From the NCBI GenBank assembly GCA_900542275.1, contig UQMW01000011.1, forward strand, positions 1 through 47,371: 47,371 bases of DNA, written 5' to 3'. The position numbers were made by a program, and so were the translations under genes. This DNA comes from an uncultured Collinsella sp. Its GTDB lineage: Bacteria > Actinomycetota > Coriobacteriia > Coriobacteriales > Coriobacteriaceae. Below the pieces are notes generated by a model. The model did no database searches. It was not told the DNA's origin and was given only the letters and a program-made list of their open reading frames with translations. Positions within the stretch are counted from its first letter, which is position 1. Each line of letters starts with the position of its first letter. Below, piece by piece: positions 25,857 through 33,166 of this stretch.

Positions 25857-25960
25857 GCTTACCTGTGGGAGGCCCCTATATATCATCCCATGCTCAAACA
25901 TTCTCGCTTCACTGCGAAACTGCGCGTGGGACGATATATAGGGGCCTCCCACAGGTAAGC
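25857..25960 (-). repeat. hairpin element copy 1 (conserved core, variable stem)
   Basis: Arms 25857-25884 and 25933-25960 are perfect 28-bp complements. The pair 25885/25932 is a G-U wobble if read on the minus strand, and TCCCA/TGGGA continues the stem. Inside on the minus strand lie CACGCGCAGTTTCGCAG, a 4-nt variable stretch (TGAA), and GCGAGAATGTTTGAGCATGG. The same core recurs in copy 2 on the other strand with different arms. Structured RNA, or a mobile or REP-like palindrome, are both possible. Confidence 0.85.
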
Positions 25961-26037
25961 TGCGTTTACGCACTAGCAGCTTCGCCAGATTCCCCTCCAG
26001 TAGAACCTGCTAAGGCGATACCAGAAAATATAAAAGC

Positions 26038-26086
26038 AGTAAGCCGACGCGACAAAGGAAGTGTCCCTTTATCGCATCGACTTACT
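26038..26086 (-). terminator. intrinsic terminator of the nrdR-dut transcript
   Basis: Read on the minus strand, the two arms form a 21-bp stem with three G-U pairs, loop GACACTT, and GCTTTTATATTTT after it. On the plus strand the same three positions are C-A mismatches and no T-run follows, so it works for leftward transcripts. It lies beyond hairpin copy 2 as seen from dut. Confidence 0.72.
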
Positions 26087-26116
26087 AGAAAAGTAAATAT
26101 TGTTTCAAGCTGGTAG

Positions 26117-26225
26117 CCTCCCGCCCGGGGCTTACCTATATCGTTCCACGCGCAGTTTCGCAGCGAGCGAAGCGACGCGAGAATGTTTGAGCATGGAATG
26201 ATATAGGTAAGCCCCGGGCGGGAGG
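26117..26225 (+). repeat. hairpin element copy 2 (conserved core, variable stem)
   Basis: Arms 26117-26142 and 26200-26225 are perfect 26-bp complements, then a G-T wobble (26143/26199) and TTCCA/TGGAA. The core shares CACGCGCAGTTTCGCAG and GCGAGAATGTTTGAGCATGG with copy 1 in the opposite orientation. The inner loop is longer here. Compared with copy 1, a T-A pair replaces C-G in the inner stem while pairing is kept. Confidence 0.85.
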
Positions 26226-26238
26226 GATACAAGCGTCC

Positions 26239-26682
26239 CTAGGCGACGCCGCTGGAGCCGAAGCCTCCGTTGCCTCGGTCGGTTTCGTCTAGTTCTTCTA
26301 CTTCTACGAGGTTGACCGTGGGGACTTCTTGTATGACGAGTTGGGCTATGCGGTCGCCTTTATTGATTTTGATGTTGATGGAGGGATCCAGGTTGATGAG
26401 GATAACCTTGAGTTCTCCTCGATAGTGGGCGTCGATGAGGCCCGGCGTGTTGACTATAGACAGGCCCTGCTTGATGGCCAAGCCGCTGCGGGGCTGGACG
26501 AAGCCGGCGTAGCCGTCGGGCAGGGCGATGGCCAAGCCGGTGGAGACCAGACAGCGTTCGAAGGGCTTCAGGACGCAATCCTCGTTGGAGCGCAGATCCA
26601 AGCCGGCATCGGTGGGATGGGCGTATTTGGGAAGCTCGACGGTGGGGTCGAGACGCTTTATGCTGACGGTAATGTTGGACAT
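26239..26682 (-). CDS. dut: dUTP diphosphatase
   Basis: Hydrolyses dUTP to dUMP, keeping uracil out of DNA and feeding dTMP synthesis. It is 147 residues with the five trimeric dUTPase motifs: PTDAGLDL (1), RSGLAIKQGL (2), GLIDAHYRGEL (3), KGDRIAQLVI (4) and RGNGGFGSSG (5). It begins 4 bp after nrdR, so deoxynucleotide regulation and clean-up share a transcript. Confidence 0.96.
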   Translation of the reverse strand: MSNITVSIKRLDPTVELPKYAHPTDAGLDLRSNEDCVLKPFERCLVSTGLAIALPDGYAGFVQPRSGLAIKQGLSIVNTPGLIDAHYRGELKVILINLDPSINIKINKGDRIAQLVIQEVPTVNLVEVEELDETDRGNGGFGSSGVA

Positions 26683-26686
26683 GGAA

Positions 26687-27130
26687 TCACCTTAGCTTGT
26701 CGAGCTCTTGCAGAAACTCATCGACGTCTTTGAAATCACGGTAGACCGAGGCAAAGCGAATGTACGCTACCTTGTCGATCTTGGCCAAGCGCTTGAGCAC
26801 CATGTCACCTAACTCATGGGACGTGACGGCCGTCAGCGTGCGAGAACGCAGCTCGACCTCGATGTCGTCGATAATCTCATTGAGCTTCTTAGTGTCGATA
26901 TCGCGCTTGATGGTGGCGCGCATCAAGCCGACGAGCAGCTTATTGCGATCGAACCGCTGCTTGGTTCCGTCTGACTTAATGACCTCGATTGGGTCTTCGC
27001 ATCGCTCGAACGTTGTAAAGCGGTAGTTACACGAGCAACATTCGCGACGGCGCTTAATGGTGTTATTTGACTCCTGCATACGGGAATCAATGACGCGTGT
27101 ATGTGCCTTGCCGCATTTGGGACAGCGCAT
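26687..27130 (-). CDS. nrdR: transcriptional repressor NrdR
   Basis: Represses ribonucleotide reductase genes when dATP/ATP fill its ATP-cone. A zinc ribbon (C3, C6, C31, C34, with CPKCG and CCSCNYRFTTFE) is followed by the ATP-cone (VIKSDGTKQRFDRNKLLVGLMRA). Length of 147 is standard. The start codon lies within a perfect 12-bp inverted repeat (27125-27168) that may control its translation. It lies 51 bp after the LysM gene and directly before dut. Confidence 0.97.
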   Translation of the reverse strand: MRCPKCGKAHTRVIDSRMQESNNTIKRRRECCSCNYRFTTFERCEDPIEVIKSDGTKQRFDRNKLLVGLMRATIKRDIDTKKLNEIIDDIEVELRSRTLTAVTSHELGDMVLKRLAKIDKVAYIRFASVYRDFKDVDEFLQELDKLR

Positions 27131-27168
27131 GGTACCTCCTCTTAAACGATAACAAGGGTACCATGCGC
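27125..27168 (-). promoter_or_regulatory. leader hairpin covering the nrdR start codon
   Basis: On the minus strand GCGCATGGTACC (27168-27157) and GGTACCATGCGC (27136-27125) are exact complements around a 20-nt loop. The second arm contains the ATG of nrdR, and its first bases belong to the AGGAGG ribosome site. If formed in mRNA it would hide the start. There is no T-run, so it is not a terminator. Confidence 0.65.
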
Positions 27169-27181
27169 AGCGCGATAATGA

Positions 27182-27634
27182 TTACGAACGAGCAGGAACC
27201 TTAAGATGCGCACCGGCGGCGAGCGAACCATGCTCCAGATGATTGACGCTACGGATCATGTCGGAAGTCTCTTGCGTGGAAAGGCCTTCGATTGGATATT
27301 CCTCGGCAAGCGACCAAAGAGAATCACCGGGCTGAACGCGAATGCTCTCGTAGGTAACGTTGGAAACGGACTCGGCATACGCGGCGTGACGAGCGCTAAA
27401 GACCGACGTAGCGAGGACAAAGAAGAGCGTAAGCGCAACGGCAACGGCGACAATCGTCGGAACCTTCAGGGCAACGCGAGCCGGCGCGACTACAGCCTGC
27501 TGATTGCGAGCAGGCTTTACGGTCAAAGGCTGAAAGCCGGAGCGGCCACCCTGAACAACCGTAAAAGTGGGTTCTGCAGGCGTCTCGAGCTTAAGGGCGA
27601 GGTTTCCCTGGACCATATTCGTTGCGTTCATCAT
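27182..27634 (-). CDS. yneA: LysM-domain membrane protein, YneA-like SOS division inhibitor
   Basis: A 150-residue protein with a cytoplasmic N-terminal region, one membrane helix (about 57-79) and a C-terminal LysM domain (about 96-147: SIRVQPGDSLWSLAEEY). It is divergent from lexA and its promoter holds a LexA box. This is the layout of yneA in Bacillus, whose product halts cell division after DNA damage. The N-terminal ~55 residues are longer than in Bacillus YneA. Two ATGs in tandem (27634, 27631) follow GAGAGGAG; the second has better spacing. The symbol is given by context and architecture. Confidence 0.82.
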   Translation of the reverse strand: MMNATNMVQGNLALKLETPAEPTFTVVQGGRSGFQPLTVKPARNQQAVVAPARVALKVPTIVAVAVALTLFFVLATSVFSARHAAYAESVSNVTYESIRVQPGDSLWSLAEEYPIEGLSTQETSDMIRSVNHLEHGSLAAGAHLKVPARS

Positions 27635-27701
27635 GTTCTCCTCTCGCGTGTTTTGCTGAGAACAGTTTTATCAAGCCGCGCGGACAAAAATGTCTAGCGC
27701 G

Positions 27702-27715
27702 AGAACGAATGTTCG
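27702..27715. promoter_or_regulatory. LexA (SOS) box 1
   Basis: AGAACGAATGTTCG: both GAAC/GTTC half-sites are intact with four bases between; only the outermost base of one side is off consensus. Confidence 0.7.
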
Positions 27716-27721
27716 GTTATT

Positions 27722-27749
27722 ATTATCTTCGAACAGTTGTTCCTGTCAA
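27722..27749 (-). promoter_or_regulatory. promoter of the yneA-like gene with a LexA box in its spacer
   Basis: On the minus strand TTGACA (27749-27744) and GATAAT (27727-27722) are 16 bp apart. LexA box 2 fills most of the spacer, which fits direct repression. Confidence 0.68.
27730..27743. promoter_or_regulatory. LexA (SOS) box 2
   Basis: CGAACAGTTGTTCC matches CGAAC-N4-GTTCG at all but the last base and lies between the -35 and -10 of the yneA-like promoter. Confidence 0.82.
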
Positions 27750-27757
27750 GCAAAATT

Positions 27758-27771
27758 CGAACATTTGTTTG
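27758..27771. promoter_or_regulatory. LexA (SOS) box 3
   Basis: CGAACATTTGTTTG matches CGAAC-N4-GTTCG with one change and lies 24 bp before the lexA start codon. Confidence 0.78.
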
Positions 27772-27794
27772 ACATGGGTAGAGAGGATGCCCTG

Positions 27795-28439
27795 ATGGCT
27801 CGCAAAATTACCAAGCGTCAGCAGCAAATTTACGACTTCATCAAGGAATATCAGCAGGAGAAGGGTTATCCGCCCAGCGTGCGCGAGATGGCTTCTGCCG
27901 TGGGCCTTTCCTCCCCCAGCACCGTGCACGCCCATCTTTCTGCCCTGGAGGCGCGCGGGCTACTCAAGCGCGATGCCACCAAACCGCGCGCCCTGGAACT
28001 CTTTAACGAGGACGGCTCCTCTGTCTCAATTTCTAAATCTGACGAGCCCTCCGCACCTCGCGGGACGGTCTCGCTACCGCTCGTTGGTCGCGTCGCGGCT
28101 GGGATTCCCATTCTGGCCGAGCAGAATATCGAAGACACTTTTACTATCCCGACCGAAATCGCCACTGATCAGGGTTCCTTTATCCTTGAGGTGCATGGGA
28201 GCTCAATGATCAATGTCGGCATCTTCAATGGCGATTACATCATCGTCCGTGAACAAAAGAGTGCCATGAACGGCGAAATCGTCGTGGCCATGATTGATGG
28301 TTCAGCGACCGTCAAGACGTTCTACAAGGAGCAGGGACGCGTACGCCTACAGCCTGAGAATGACACCATGGAGCCTATCTATGCAACAAATCCCGTTATT
28401 TTGGGCAAAGTCGTCGGCTTGATGCGCCGGTTCTCGTAA
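27795..28439 (+). CDS. lexA: LexA repressor
   Basis: Represses SOS genes and cuts itself when bound to RecA filaments. It is 214 residues: a winged helix (about 1-70, YPPSVREMASAVGLSSPSTVHAHL split over the recognition helices), the cleavage site A102-G103, catalytic S137 (GSSM) and K174 (ATVKTF). I chose ATG 27795 because AGAGG lies about 9 bp before it and the product then begins at the conserved HTH; ATG 27774 is a possible alternative. Three LexA boxes upstream indicate autoregulation. The stop overlaps the next gene by one base (TAATG). Confidence 0.96.
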   Translation: MARKITKRQQQIYDFIKEYQQEKGYPPSVREMASAVGLSSPSTVHAHLSALEARGLLKRDATKPRALELFNEDGSSVSISKSDEPSAPRGTVSLPLVGRVAAGIPILAEQNIEDTFTIPTEIATDQGSFILEVHGSSMINVGIFNGDYIIVREQKSAMNGEIVVAMIDGSATVKTFYKEQGRVRLQPENDTMEPIYATNPVILGKVVGLMRRFS

Positions 28440-29143
28440 TGCAAAAACGCATCACCATCTTTGATACCGTCCGCGGGTTTACGATGATTTCAATGGCAGG
28501 TTTTCACGCTTGCTACGATCTCGCCTACCTGTACGGTTGGGATATGCCCTGGTTTACCCAGACTGTCTTTCAAGACATCTGGCGCGCCAGCATCAGCTGG
28601 GTATTCTTGTTTATCGCGGGTTGGATGTGCACTCTTTCGCGCAACAATATCAAACGTGCCGCCAAATACGCCTTAGCAGCACTCGTCGTCTGGCTGGCAA
28701 CAACACTTGTCTCAGTCGATGATTCGGTTAATTTTGGCATCATCTACTGCATGGCCGCATGTACCGGCATCGTGGCGTTAACCGATCCCGTCCTTAAGAA
28801 GATATCGGCGAGATGGGGCATGTCCCTATGCCTTGTGATGTTCGCCCTCACCTGGAGCATCCCCAAAACAATCTACCCTGTCCCCTACCTGGCGTGGCTG
28901 GGATTTCCGAGCCCTGGGTTTGTCTCAGGTGATTACTACCCCATCATCCCGTTTATCTTTATGTATCTTGCAGGATACTTCGCCGCACATATAGCGCAGG
29001 GAATCGATAAGACCGTCCCTAGCTGGGCCTACGCCAACCCCCTGCCGGCGCTCGCCAGCCTTGGACGTCATGCACTCCCCTTTTATCTACTGCATCAGCC
29101 CATCATACTGTGCATTTTGGAGCTCGCCTACTCGGTGCGATAA
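28439..29143 (+). CDS. DUF1624/heparan-alpha-glucosaminide N-acetyltransferase-like membrane protein
   Basis: A 234-residue multi-pass membrane protein with about seven hydrophobic segments. The start RITIFDTVRGFTMISMAGFHACYDL is typical of DUF1624 / HGSNAT-type acyltransferases, where the early arginine and histidine are conserved. The usual length fits. It would acylate a surface or membrane sugar, but its substrate is unknown. It is coupled to lexA (TAATG), so it may be transcribed in the SOS response. Its last 16 bp overlap the 3' end of hflX on the other strand. Confidence 0.8.
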   Translation: MQKRITIFDTVRGFTMISMAGFHACYDLAYLYGWDMPWFTQTVFQDIWRASISWVFLFIAGWMCTLSRNNIKRAAKYALAALVVWLATTLVSVDDSVNFGIIYCMAACTGIVALTDPVLKKISARWGMSLCLVMFALTWSIPKTIYPVPYLAWLGFPSPGFVSGDYYPIIPFIFMYLAGYFAAHIAQGIDKTVPSWAYANPLPALASLGRHALPFYLLHQPIILCILELAYSVR

Positions 29144-30417
29144 CGCTCGAGCCGCGGTGCAATACGAGCCGGCAGTTTCGCCACAATACGAACGCCATCC
29201 TCAAGATATTCCTCGTGCAAAAGGGTCCCCTGCTCATGCACGAGCGTGATGAGCGCACCTTCACGATACGGAATGTCGGCTGAAAGCAGTACATCGGTGG
29301 CAGCTGCCTCGCGAGCAATGCGATCGACGAGATCGTCGAGTCCCTCGCCCGTTTGGGCCGAGAACAGAACGGCTTCGGGATAACGACGACGGAAACTCAA
29401 TCGATCAACGCTATCGAGAAGATCGATTTTATTGAACACCGTAAGCGTCAAACGCTCGCCGGCACCGATCTCATCAAGCACGCGGTCGACAGCCTCCAGC
29501 TGCCGCTCATAGTCCTCGTCAGACGCATCTACGACTTTGAGAATTAGATCGGCACCCAACACCTCGGACAGTGTCGATTTAAAGGCATCGACCAGACCAT
29601 GCGGCAGCTTTTGAATAAAGCCGACGGTATCGGTGATCGTCATGCCGCGACCGCCGGGTAGGCGATACGAACGCGTCGTCGGGTCGAGCGTAGCAAACAA
29701 CTTGTCCTGCGAAAGTACCGTAGAGCCGGTCAGACGATTGAGCAACGTCGATTTACCGGCATTGGTATAACCGGCTAACGCGACGCGAAACGCCGGTGAC
29801 TCAATGCGGCTCTTGGATTGAACATCGCGACGCTGTTCAACCTGCTTGAGCTCACGACGAAGCGCAGCGATCTTATTACGAATGAGGCGACGGTCGACCT
29901 CGAGCTGACTTTCGCCCTGACCAAAGCGCGAGCCAATACCGCCACGCGTCTGTTCCTTGGCAAGGTGGCTCCACATGCCACGCAGACGAGGCAACAGATA
30001 TTGAAGCTGTGCCAGCTGTACCTGTAGGCGTCCCTCACGCGTCTGAGCATGCAGGCCAAAGATATCCAAGATCAGTGCCGTACGATCGATAATCTTTACC
30101 GGCTCGCCCACGGCTTTCTCCAAATAGGATTGCTGCGAGGGCGTCAGGTCGTCGTCAAAAATAACGACATCGGCATCCATACGATGTACCAGGCCGCACA
30201 GCTCTTCAACCTTACCGGAACCGATAAACGATTTTGGATACGGCTTAACCAGACGCTGTGACAAACGCGCCACACACTGGGCGCCAGCCGTATGGGCAAG
30301 ACGCTCCAGCTCATCAAGCGAGCGATCAAGCGGCCAAACATTGTCGCGCCACTCAACACCAACTAATATGGCACGCTCGGGCTCGGGTGCCGTGGGAACA
30401 AGGGGGAAACGGGCCAT
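29128..30417 (-). CDS. hflX: GTPase HflX
   Basis: Ribosome-splitting GTPase that rescues stalled 70S ribosomes. It is 429 residues. The N-terminal domain includes KPYPKSFIGSGKVEEL and VIFDDDLTPSQQ. A helical linker with RGGIGSRFGQGESQLEVDRR leads to the G domain: GYTNAGKST, a switch II with DTVGFIQKLP, and NKID. It is translated right after miaA through a TAATG overlap, as in many bacteria where miaA-hflX are neighbours. Confidence 0.96.
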   Translation of the reverse strand: MARFPLVPTAPEPERAILVGVEWRDNVWPLDRSLDELERLAHTAGAQCVARLSQRLVKPYPKSFIGSGKVEELCGLVHRMDADVVIFDDDLTPSQQSYLEKAVGEPVKIIDRTALILDIFGLHAQTREGRLQVQLAQLQYLLPRLRGMWSHLAKEQTRGGIGSRFGQGESQLEVDRRLIRNKIAALRRELKQVEQRRDVQSKSRIESPAFRVALAGYTNAGKSTLLNRLTGSTVLSQDKLFATLDPTTRSYRLPGGRGMTITDTVGFIQKLPHGLVDAFKSTLSEVLGADLILKVVDASDEDYERQLEAVDRVLDEIGAGERLTLTVFNKIDLLDSVDRLSFRRRYPEAVLFSAQTGEGLDDLVDRIAREAAATDVLLSADIPYREGALITLVHEQGTLLHEEYLEDGVRIVAKLPARIAPRLERYRTE

Positions 30418-31355
30418 TAGGCAGCCTCAATACGATGCAGGATGTCCTCAACGACCTCATCGATCGTAAACTCGTCCATATCGAACCACACGATGCGGTC
30501 ATCGCGTTTAAACCACGAAAGCTGACGTTTGGCATAGCGACGCGAACGCATCTTGATGAGTTCGCGAGCCTCATCCATAGAAATCACGCCATTGAAAGCA
30601 TCGACGATCTCTTTATAGCCAATTGCCTGCATCGACGTCAGGGCATCTCCCAGCCCCTGGTCCATAAGACCGCGGACCTCATCGACAAGGCCCTGCTCAA
30701 ACATCAGATCGACACGCAGGTTAATGCGCTCGTAGAGCACCTCGCGATTACGCGTCAGACCAAACCACAGAGCGTGATAATGCTCGCGCGGAACACTAAA
30801 CAGCGACTTTTGCTGCGCATAGGAGACGCCATCATCGTGCATTTCGAGCGCGCGAATCACGCGGCGAACATTATGGGGGTGGATGACCGCAGCGGACTCG
30901 GGATCACGCTCGGCAAGCAGGGCATGCAGTTCTTCCTCGCCAATACGCTCGGCAAGCTCCTGATAGCCCGCACGGCGATCGTCCTCAAGTTCACCCGAGG
31001 GAAAGTCCATCTCATCAAGGGCGGCCTTGAGATACAGCCCCGTACCTCCGCAAAAAACCGGCAGGCAACCCGAACCAAGGAGACGTTCAACATGCGCGCG
31101 AGCGTCAGCCTGATAAAGCGCAGCAGAATATGCCACACCCGGCTCTACAATGTCGACGAGACGCAGCGGCGCCGTACACTCATTGGGCGCCATCTTTGCG
31201 GTGCCGATGTCCATGCCGCGATAGATTTGCATCGCATCGCACGACAGCACTTCGGACGAAAGACGAGCGGCCAAACGGTCGGCAACATCACTCTTACCAA
31301 CCGCCGTCGGACCGACGATCGCAACGGCGGAAAGACCTGCCCCGGGAGAAACCAT
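30417..31355 (-). CDS. miaA: tRNA dimethylallyltransferase
   Basis: Adds an isopentenyl group to A37 of tRNAs reading UNN codons. It is 312 residues with P-loop GPTAVGKSD (about 16-24), the DAMQIYRGMDIGTAK block, and the later KMRSRRYAKRQLSWFKRD tRNA-binding motif split here over conserved positions. It is coupled on both sides: miaB stop / miaA start and miaA stop / hflX start are both TAATG. MiaB then thiomethylates the same base. Confidence 0.97.
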   Translation of the reverse strand: MVSPGAGLSAVAIVGPTAVGKSDVADRLAARLSSEVLSCDAMQIYRGMDIGTAKMAPNECTAPLRLVDIVEPGVAYSAALYQADARAHVERLLGSGCLPVFCGGTGLYLKAALDEMDFPSGELEDDRRAGYQELAERIGEEELHALLAERDPESAAVIHPHNVRRVIRALEMHDDGVSYAQQKSLFSVPREHYHALWFGLTRNREVLYERINLRVDLMFEQGLVDEVRGLMDQGLGDALTSMQAIGYKEIVDAFNGVISMDEARELIKMRSRRYAKRQLSWFKRDDRIVWFDMDEFTIDEVVEDILHRIEAA

Positions 31356-32725
31356 TAGCGCGGCTCGCCCACAACGGAGCCGGACAAATACCAGGTCTTG
31401 GCAACGTCAACGTCAACATCAACGATCTTGCCAACAAGCTGATCGATGCTGTAGCCCTCGGGGATGGGCGCATGCACGGTCTGATTCTTGGGACTCTTGC
31501 CCAGCAGAACCGCGTCGTTCTTTTTACTCGTTCCCTCAATGAGCGCCGGCACCACAGTATGGAGCTCACCCTGGTTATACTCGTGTGCCGTGGTCTCGAT
31601 AACCTTAACCAGGCGGTTGAAACGCTCGAGAATAACCTCATGCGGCGTAGGATCGTCAATCTCTGCGGCCGGGGTACCAGCACGCTTGGAATAGATGAAG
31701 GTATAGGCCTGAGCATAGCGGACCGTCTCGGCAAGTGAGAGCGTCTGCTCAAAGTCTTCTTCAGTCTCGCCCGGGAAGCCAACGATAATGTCGGTCGAGA
31801 GCGCGATATCGGGCATGCGATTGCGAATGCGATCGACAAGGCCCAGATAGTCCTCGCGTGTATAACGGCGATTCATCTCTTTGAGGATCCGCGTCGAACC
31901 TGACTGGACGGCCAGATGCAGCTGCGGCATAACGGCAGGCGTCTCGGCCATGGCGTCGATGGTCTCGGGCAGCAGGTCCTTGGGATGTGAAGACGTAAAG
32001 AAGATACGCTCCACACCCGTATCGCCCACGGCACGCAGCAAATCGGCAAAACGCGGCTTGCCAAACAGATCCCGACCATATGAGTTAACGTTTTGGCCCA
32101 AAAGTGTGATCTCGCGCACGCCCTGGCGCACCAGACCGGTCACCTCGTCGACAATCTCCTCGAAGGGGCGGCTCTTTTCGCGACCGCGTACGTACGGCAC
32201 GATGCAATAGGTGCAGAAATTATTACAGCCTGTCATGATGGGCACCCAAGCGTGATACTGGGTCTCGCGATGCCACGGCATGCTCATGGCATCCGTATCC
32301 TCATGCTCATTGGTGCGGATATGACGCTTACCATCAAGGAACGCCTCGGCAATGAGCTCGGCCACATGTGCGATAGAATGCGTGCCAAAGATGACATTGA
32401 CGTTATCGACGTTGGTGAGCAGGCCCTCGCCATCACGCTGCGCGATGCAACCACCAACGGCAACCACGCGCTTGCCCGAAGGCGAAGGCGGCAGGCTCTT
32501 GCAAGAGTTACACTGGCCGTACAAGCGAGTATCGGCGGCCTCGCGCACGCAGCATGTCATGAAGACAACGATATCGGCATGCTCGGGATCGAGCGCCATG
32601 AGACAACCATACGAATCGAGCAGACCGCTCACGCGCTCAGAGTCGTGCTGATTCATCTGGCAGCCAAAGGTGCGGATAAAGTAGGTTTTACCGGCAAGAA
32701 TATCGCGTACGGAACGCTGGTCCAT
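31355..32725 (-). CDS. miaB: tRNA-2-methylthio-N6-dimethylallyladenosine synthase
   Basis: Radical SAM methylthiotransferase that completes ms2i6A37. The N-terminal UPF0004 domain has TFGCQMNQHDSE (C22 as first cluster ligand) and MTCCVRE. The radical SAM motif is C-x3-C-x2-C in TGCNNFCTYCIVPYVRG. The C-terminal TRAM domain ends near residue 456. I start at ATG 32725; ATG 32731 is only 3 nt from AGGA and slightly less likely. It heads the miaB-miaA-hflX unit. Confidence 0.96.
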   Translation of the reverse strand: MDQRSVRDILAGKTYFIRTFGCQMNQHDSERVSGLLDSYGCLMALDPEHADIVVFMTCCVREAADTRLYGQCNSCKSLPPSPSGKRVVAVGGCIAQRDGEGLLTNVDNVNVIFGTHSIAHVAELIAEAFLDGKRHIRTNEHEDTDAMSMPWHRETQYHAWVPIMTGCNNFCTYCIVPYVRGREKSRPFEEIVDEVTGLVRQGVREITLLGQNVNSYGRDLFGKPRFADLLRAVGDTGVERIFFTSSHPKDLLPETIDAMAETPAVMPQLHLAVQSGSTRILKEMNRRYTREDYLGLVDRIRNRMPDIALSTDIIVGFPGETEEDFEQTLSLAETVRYAQAYTFIYSKRAGTPAAEIDDPTPHEVILERFNRLVKVIETTAHEYNQGELHTVVPALIEGTSKKNDAVLLGKSPKNQTVHAPIPEGYSIDQLVGKIVDVDVDVAKTWYLSGSVVGEPR

Positions 32726-32774
32726 GTGCATAAGTCCTAACGATGAAGGGGAGGCAAATCGAGGCAATCAGAAG

Positions 32775-33092
32775 CTATGCCACAGGCTTAACATCATCCA
32801 TGACGACGTTATCCATAGCAGCTCGATTGATCTGGTGAACGTAGATAGAAAGGCGGATGGCCGTGCGCGACTCCCCGTTAATGAGGATGTCGGAGAACAC
32901 AGGCGCGCAGGAAATATCAAAACCGGTTGGAATCAAAAAACCGCGCGCGATAGCCACGGCCTTAATGGCCTGGTTGACAGCACCGGCACCGACACATTGG
33001 ATGTTGACGGGTACACCATCCTTGACCATGCCGGCGATGGCGCCGGCAACGGACGCGGGCGATGATTTGCTTGATACCTTCAGGCAATCCAT
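32775..33092 (-). CDS. spoVS: SpoVS-family (stage V sporulation protein S) homologue
   Basis: A 105-residue Alba-like protein. LKVSSKSSPASVAGAIAGMV and GAVNQAIKAVAIARGFLIPTG match Bacillus SpoVS closely; the C-terminal ~20 residues are an extra tail. SpoVS acts late in endospore formation in Bacillus, but relatives exist in non-spore-formers, where the role is unclear and nucleic-acid binding is proposed. AGGAG stands 7 bp before ATG 33092. It lies between miaB and the GHKL ATPase/rny pair; Bacillus has spoVS in the same rny-miaB interval. Confidence 0.92.
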   Translation of the reverse strand: MDCLKVSSKSSPASVAGAIAGMVKDGVPVNIQCVGAGAVNQAIKAVAIARGFLIPTGFDISCAPVFSDILINGESRTAIRLSIYVHQINRAAMDNVVMDDVKPVA

Positions 33093-33166
33093 GAAGAAAC
33101 TCCTGCGTTTAAAAGTACGTTTTAACTGCAATAACTGTATCCTACCGAGTGGACTCGGTAAAGGCA

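Larger units (their letters stand above)
25844..26238. other. gene-free convergent gap with three hairpins
   Basis: This 395-bp stretch separates the ends of the glycosyltransferase gene and dut. It holds hairpin copy 1, a T-rich-flanked hairpin at 26038-26086, and hairpin copy 2. Short open frames crossing it have no ribosome sites and no protein-like composition, so I annotate no gene. Confidence 0.75.

Noticed and set aside
25865..26232. Short open frames across the hairpin gap (25865-26116 plus, 25966-26232 minus)
   Set aside because: They read through the palindromes, so they contain mirrored peptide fragments, lack ribosome sites and are better explained by the DNA/RNA structure.
27658..27672. 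A fourth LexA-like site (GAGAACAGTTTTAT)
   Set aside because: Only one half-site (GAAC) is present; the GTTC half is missing.
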